Shown piece after piece: positions 62,501 to 64,000 of a stretch of 64,000 nucleotides of DNA (position 1 is its first letter; each line of letters starts with the position of its first letter). The stretch comes from Sweltsa coloradensis (lineage: Eukaryota > Arthropoda > Insecta > Plecoptera > Chloroperlidae), in the NCBI GenBank assembly GCA_024449915.1, contig JAMZAV010000104.1, positions 558,001 to 622,000 on the forward strand, read 5' to 3'. A program made the translations under genes and the position numbers. The notes beneath the pieces were generated by a model that worked only from the letters and a program-made list of their open reading frames with translations, had not been told where the DNA came from and ran no database searches.

Positions 62501-62515
62501 TATAATATAATAGAA

Positions 62516-63054
62516 CTATCCTACTGGATGGTGCGAGTGACAGGTTATGGTGAGTGACTGGACACGTGTTGAAAGGAAACTAGCAGAACTCTTTCAATAT
62601 TGTTCTAATTTAGATACTACCTAAGTTATCAATATTATTTCATATTTCCTTTCTTGTCGGGTTTGCCCAAATAGAATTTAAAAGTAATAGAAATTCACTA
62701 AAACTACCAAATACAAGATGTCATAGTCAGAACTACTGAAATACTGAAACTAGTATATGTAAAACAATAAAAGAACTATGCATGTACTAAGTTGTTTATT
62801 TTTCATCTCCTTTATAAATCATTTTCCAAATATCCACTGGTGGCTGTTCAATACTAATTTATTTTTAATTTATTAGCTTTAGGACTTAGTGTACAAACGA
62901 TAATAAACAAAACCTTGAGAAGAAAGGTAGAGAGGATGAACAACTTACCTTTGTGAGTCAATTGGCTGAGTGTTGAGCAACAAAATGAAGATGGAAATAT
63001 TCATACTATTCAAGGACTTTTTGCATTAACTTTTTTTACAACTATGGAAGAAAA
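62516..63054. other. Gap after Sap47 3' UTR
   Basis: AT-rich with a second AATAAA-like signal near 62763. No exon recognised before the hAT-like MITE at 63055. Confidence 0.5.
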
Positions 63055-63442
63055 AGTGGGTCTGCAGGTAGAGGTTTTGACAGTCGGGTCGGATTCCGGT
63101 ATCAAACTGCTACGAGCCAGGTAGGGAAAAGATGGTCGGGTTAGACTGCATGTAAAAAAATAAAAATTGGTAATGAATTGTAGGCCTACTTGTGATTAAA
63201 TTATGATTTTTGCCCCCAATTCATTTTCTATTGTCTGTATTTTTATCAAATTGCATTTTATTAGTTGAAAATGAAAAATTATCTGGACGGCACCTCTACT
63301 AATAATAAAATAAATCCTGAACCGGCACCTCCACCATCCTTTTAAAAATATTTTTTGTTACCCAAAAATTGGATAACCTTTTTTGACTGTAGCCCCCCCC
63401 CCCAAATACCCGACCTGAAATTTTGGGTACCCGCACACCACT
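63055..63442. mobile_element. hAT-like MITE, copy 2
   Basis: The left end AGTGGGTCTGCAGGTAGAGG and right end GGGTACCCGCACACCACT are imperfect inverted repeats. The interior matches the element at 1-359 in order and orientation: GGGTCGG blocks, a GGCACCTCCACC block and CCCGACC near the end. I could not find an 8-bp target duplication at the edges. No coding capacity. Confidence 0.55.
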
Positions 63443-63581
63443 TATTTAAAATGTGACTACCTGAGTTAAATTTGAGCGATGTTAAATGCTATTATCTGAG
63501 GTTGAGATAAGTTAAGTGCCTTAAGTCACGATGACAAGTACTGCGGTATATGAGAATTAATTTTGGTGCGTGAACTTTTAT

Positions 63582-64000
63582 TTAAGAGTGCTGTTTTAAC
63601 CCGTGGGAATTTACGTAGAGAGAGAGAGAGCATGTCTTTACCGGACTCAAAAGGCAGGACTAGCGATATTCCAATCATGATTTTTGAGCAATAAACAGCG
63701 CGGGCGAGCTATATGATTCACAGTCACCCGAGATACGTGTTACGCTGTGCACTCGCTGACTGACTGAGCGGGTCCCACTGCGCATAGACCCGCACGAAGT
63801 TACATGATGAATAATTGTAGCTTCTTAGTTGTTCAAACACAATCACCAATCTTTGCAATCACTTCGCGATTGTCTACGGTATTTTATTTAACTGCACGTC
63901 TTTAATCTCTCATTCCCATAGAATATGATTATTTTATTACACATATTATTAGGACACTATTAATCGTTATACTGGAAATACGCGTAGGGCAATTAATAAA
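63582..64000 (+). repeat. 410-bp dispersed repeat, copy 2 (cut by window end)
   Basis: Same start (TTAAGAGTGCTGTTTTAACC) and orientation as the copy at 23.5 kb, and it reaches the window edge at AATTAATAAA. Differences include a 16-bp extra piece near 63845 and single-base changes. It directly follows the hAT-like MITE copy 2. Confidence 0.85.

Larger units (their letters stand above)
61087..62515 (+). other. Probable 3' UTR of SYAP1/Sap47
   Basis: No splice signals or plausible coding frames follow the stop codon. The sequence is AT-rich up to overlapping AATAAA hexamers at 62491-62500. A GT-rich stretch after 62523 looks like a downstream cleavage element. The implied 3' UTR is about 1.4 kb. 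The cleavage position is an estimate. Confidence 0.65.

Overview
This window is eukaryotic, AT-rich and repeat-dense, from an animal genome. The only gene I can support is the 3' two thirds of a plus-strand, intron-containing gene for the BSD-domain protein SYAP1 (called Sap47 in insects). Its five recognisable coding exons lie between about 49.54 and 61.09 kb and are joined by canonical GT/AG introns. The exons splice without a frame break into 237 codons plus a stop. From memory of the family, the wording of the peptide is closest to insect Sap47 proteins, so I favour an arthropod, probably a hexapod. That assignment is an inference. No bacterial-style operons, rRNA genes, intact tRNA genes or CRISPR arrays are visible.

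Layout. 0-12 kb: hAT-like and tRNA-derived repeats, a retroposon with a 3' tail of (ATCA) type, a 115-bp duplication, and a perfect 171-bp inverted repeat with a 64-bp loop at 9966-10371. 12-17 kb: two Helitron-like elements with the same ends (12.2 and 16.1 kb), an X-box (RFX) motif, and a hAT MITE with an 8-bp target duplication. 17-24 kb: a foldback MITE, a MITE with a perfect 8-bp target duplication lying in a CpG-rich island, a minus-strand fragment resembling a DEDDh exonuclease, a family-X retroposon, and one copy of a roughly 410-bp repeat that recurs at the right edge of the window. 24-30 kb: a composite repeat cluster in which about 465-bp tandem units are interrupted by three Helitron-like units in a row, with a related foldback at 29.5 kb. 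30-49 kb: no gene seen. This part holds inverted repeats, tRNA-derived pieces, microsatellites, long G/C homopolymers, two CpG-rich patches and a TIR element (47.86-48.72 kb). 49.5-62.5 kb: the SYAP1/Sap47 exons and 3' UTR. 62.5-64 kb: second copies of the hAT-like repeat seen at position 1 and of the 410-bp repeat seen at 23.5 kb.

The 5' exons of SYAP1 (start codon and N-terminal helix) were not found. They may lie upstream in the window as short exons I cannot recognise, or outside it. Nearly all short open frames in the window look like chance or repeat-derived frames. The least ordinary signals are the two-ended Helitron-like family, the perfect 171-bp palindrome, a 20-bp GGTGGAGGTGCCGGG motif found ten times on both strands, and a 78-codon open stretch in the last SYAP1 intron whose splice phase fits the preceding exon.
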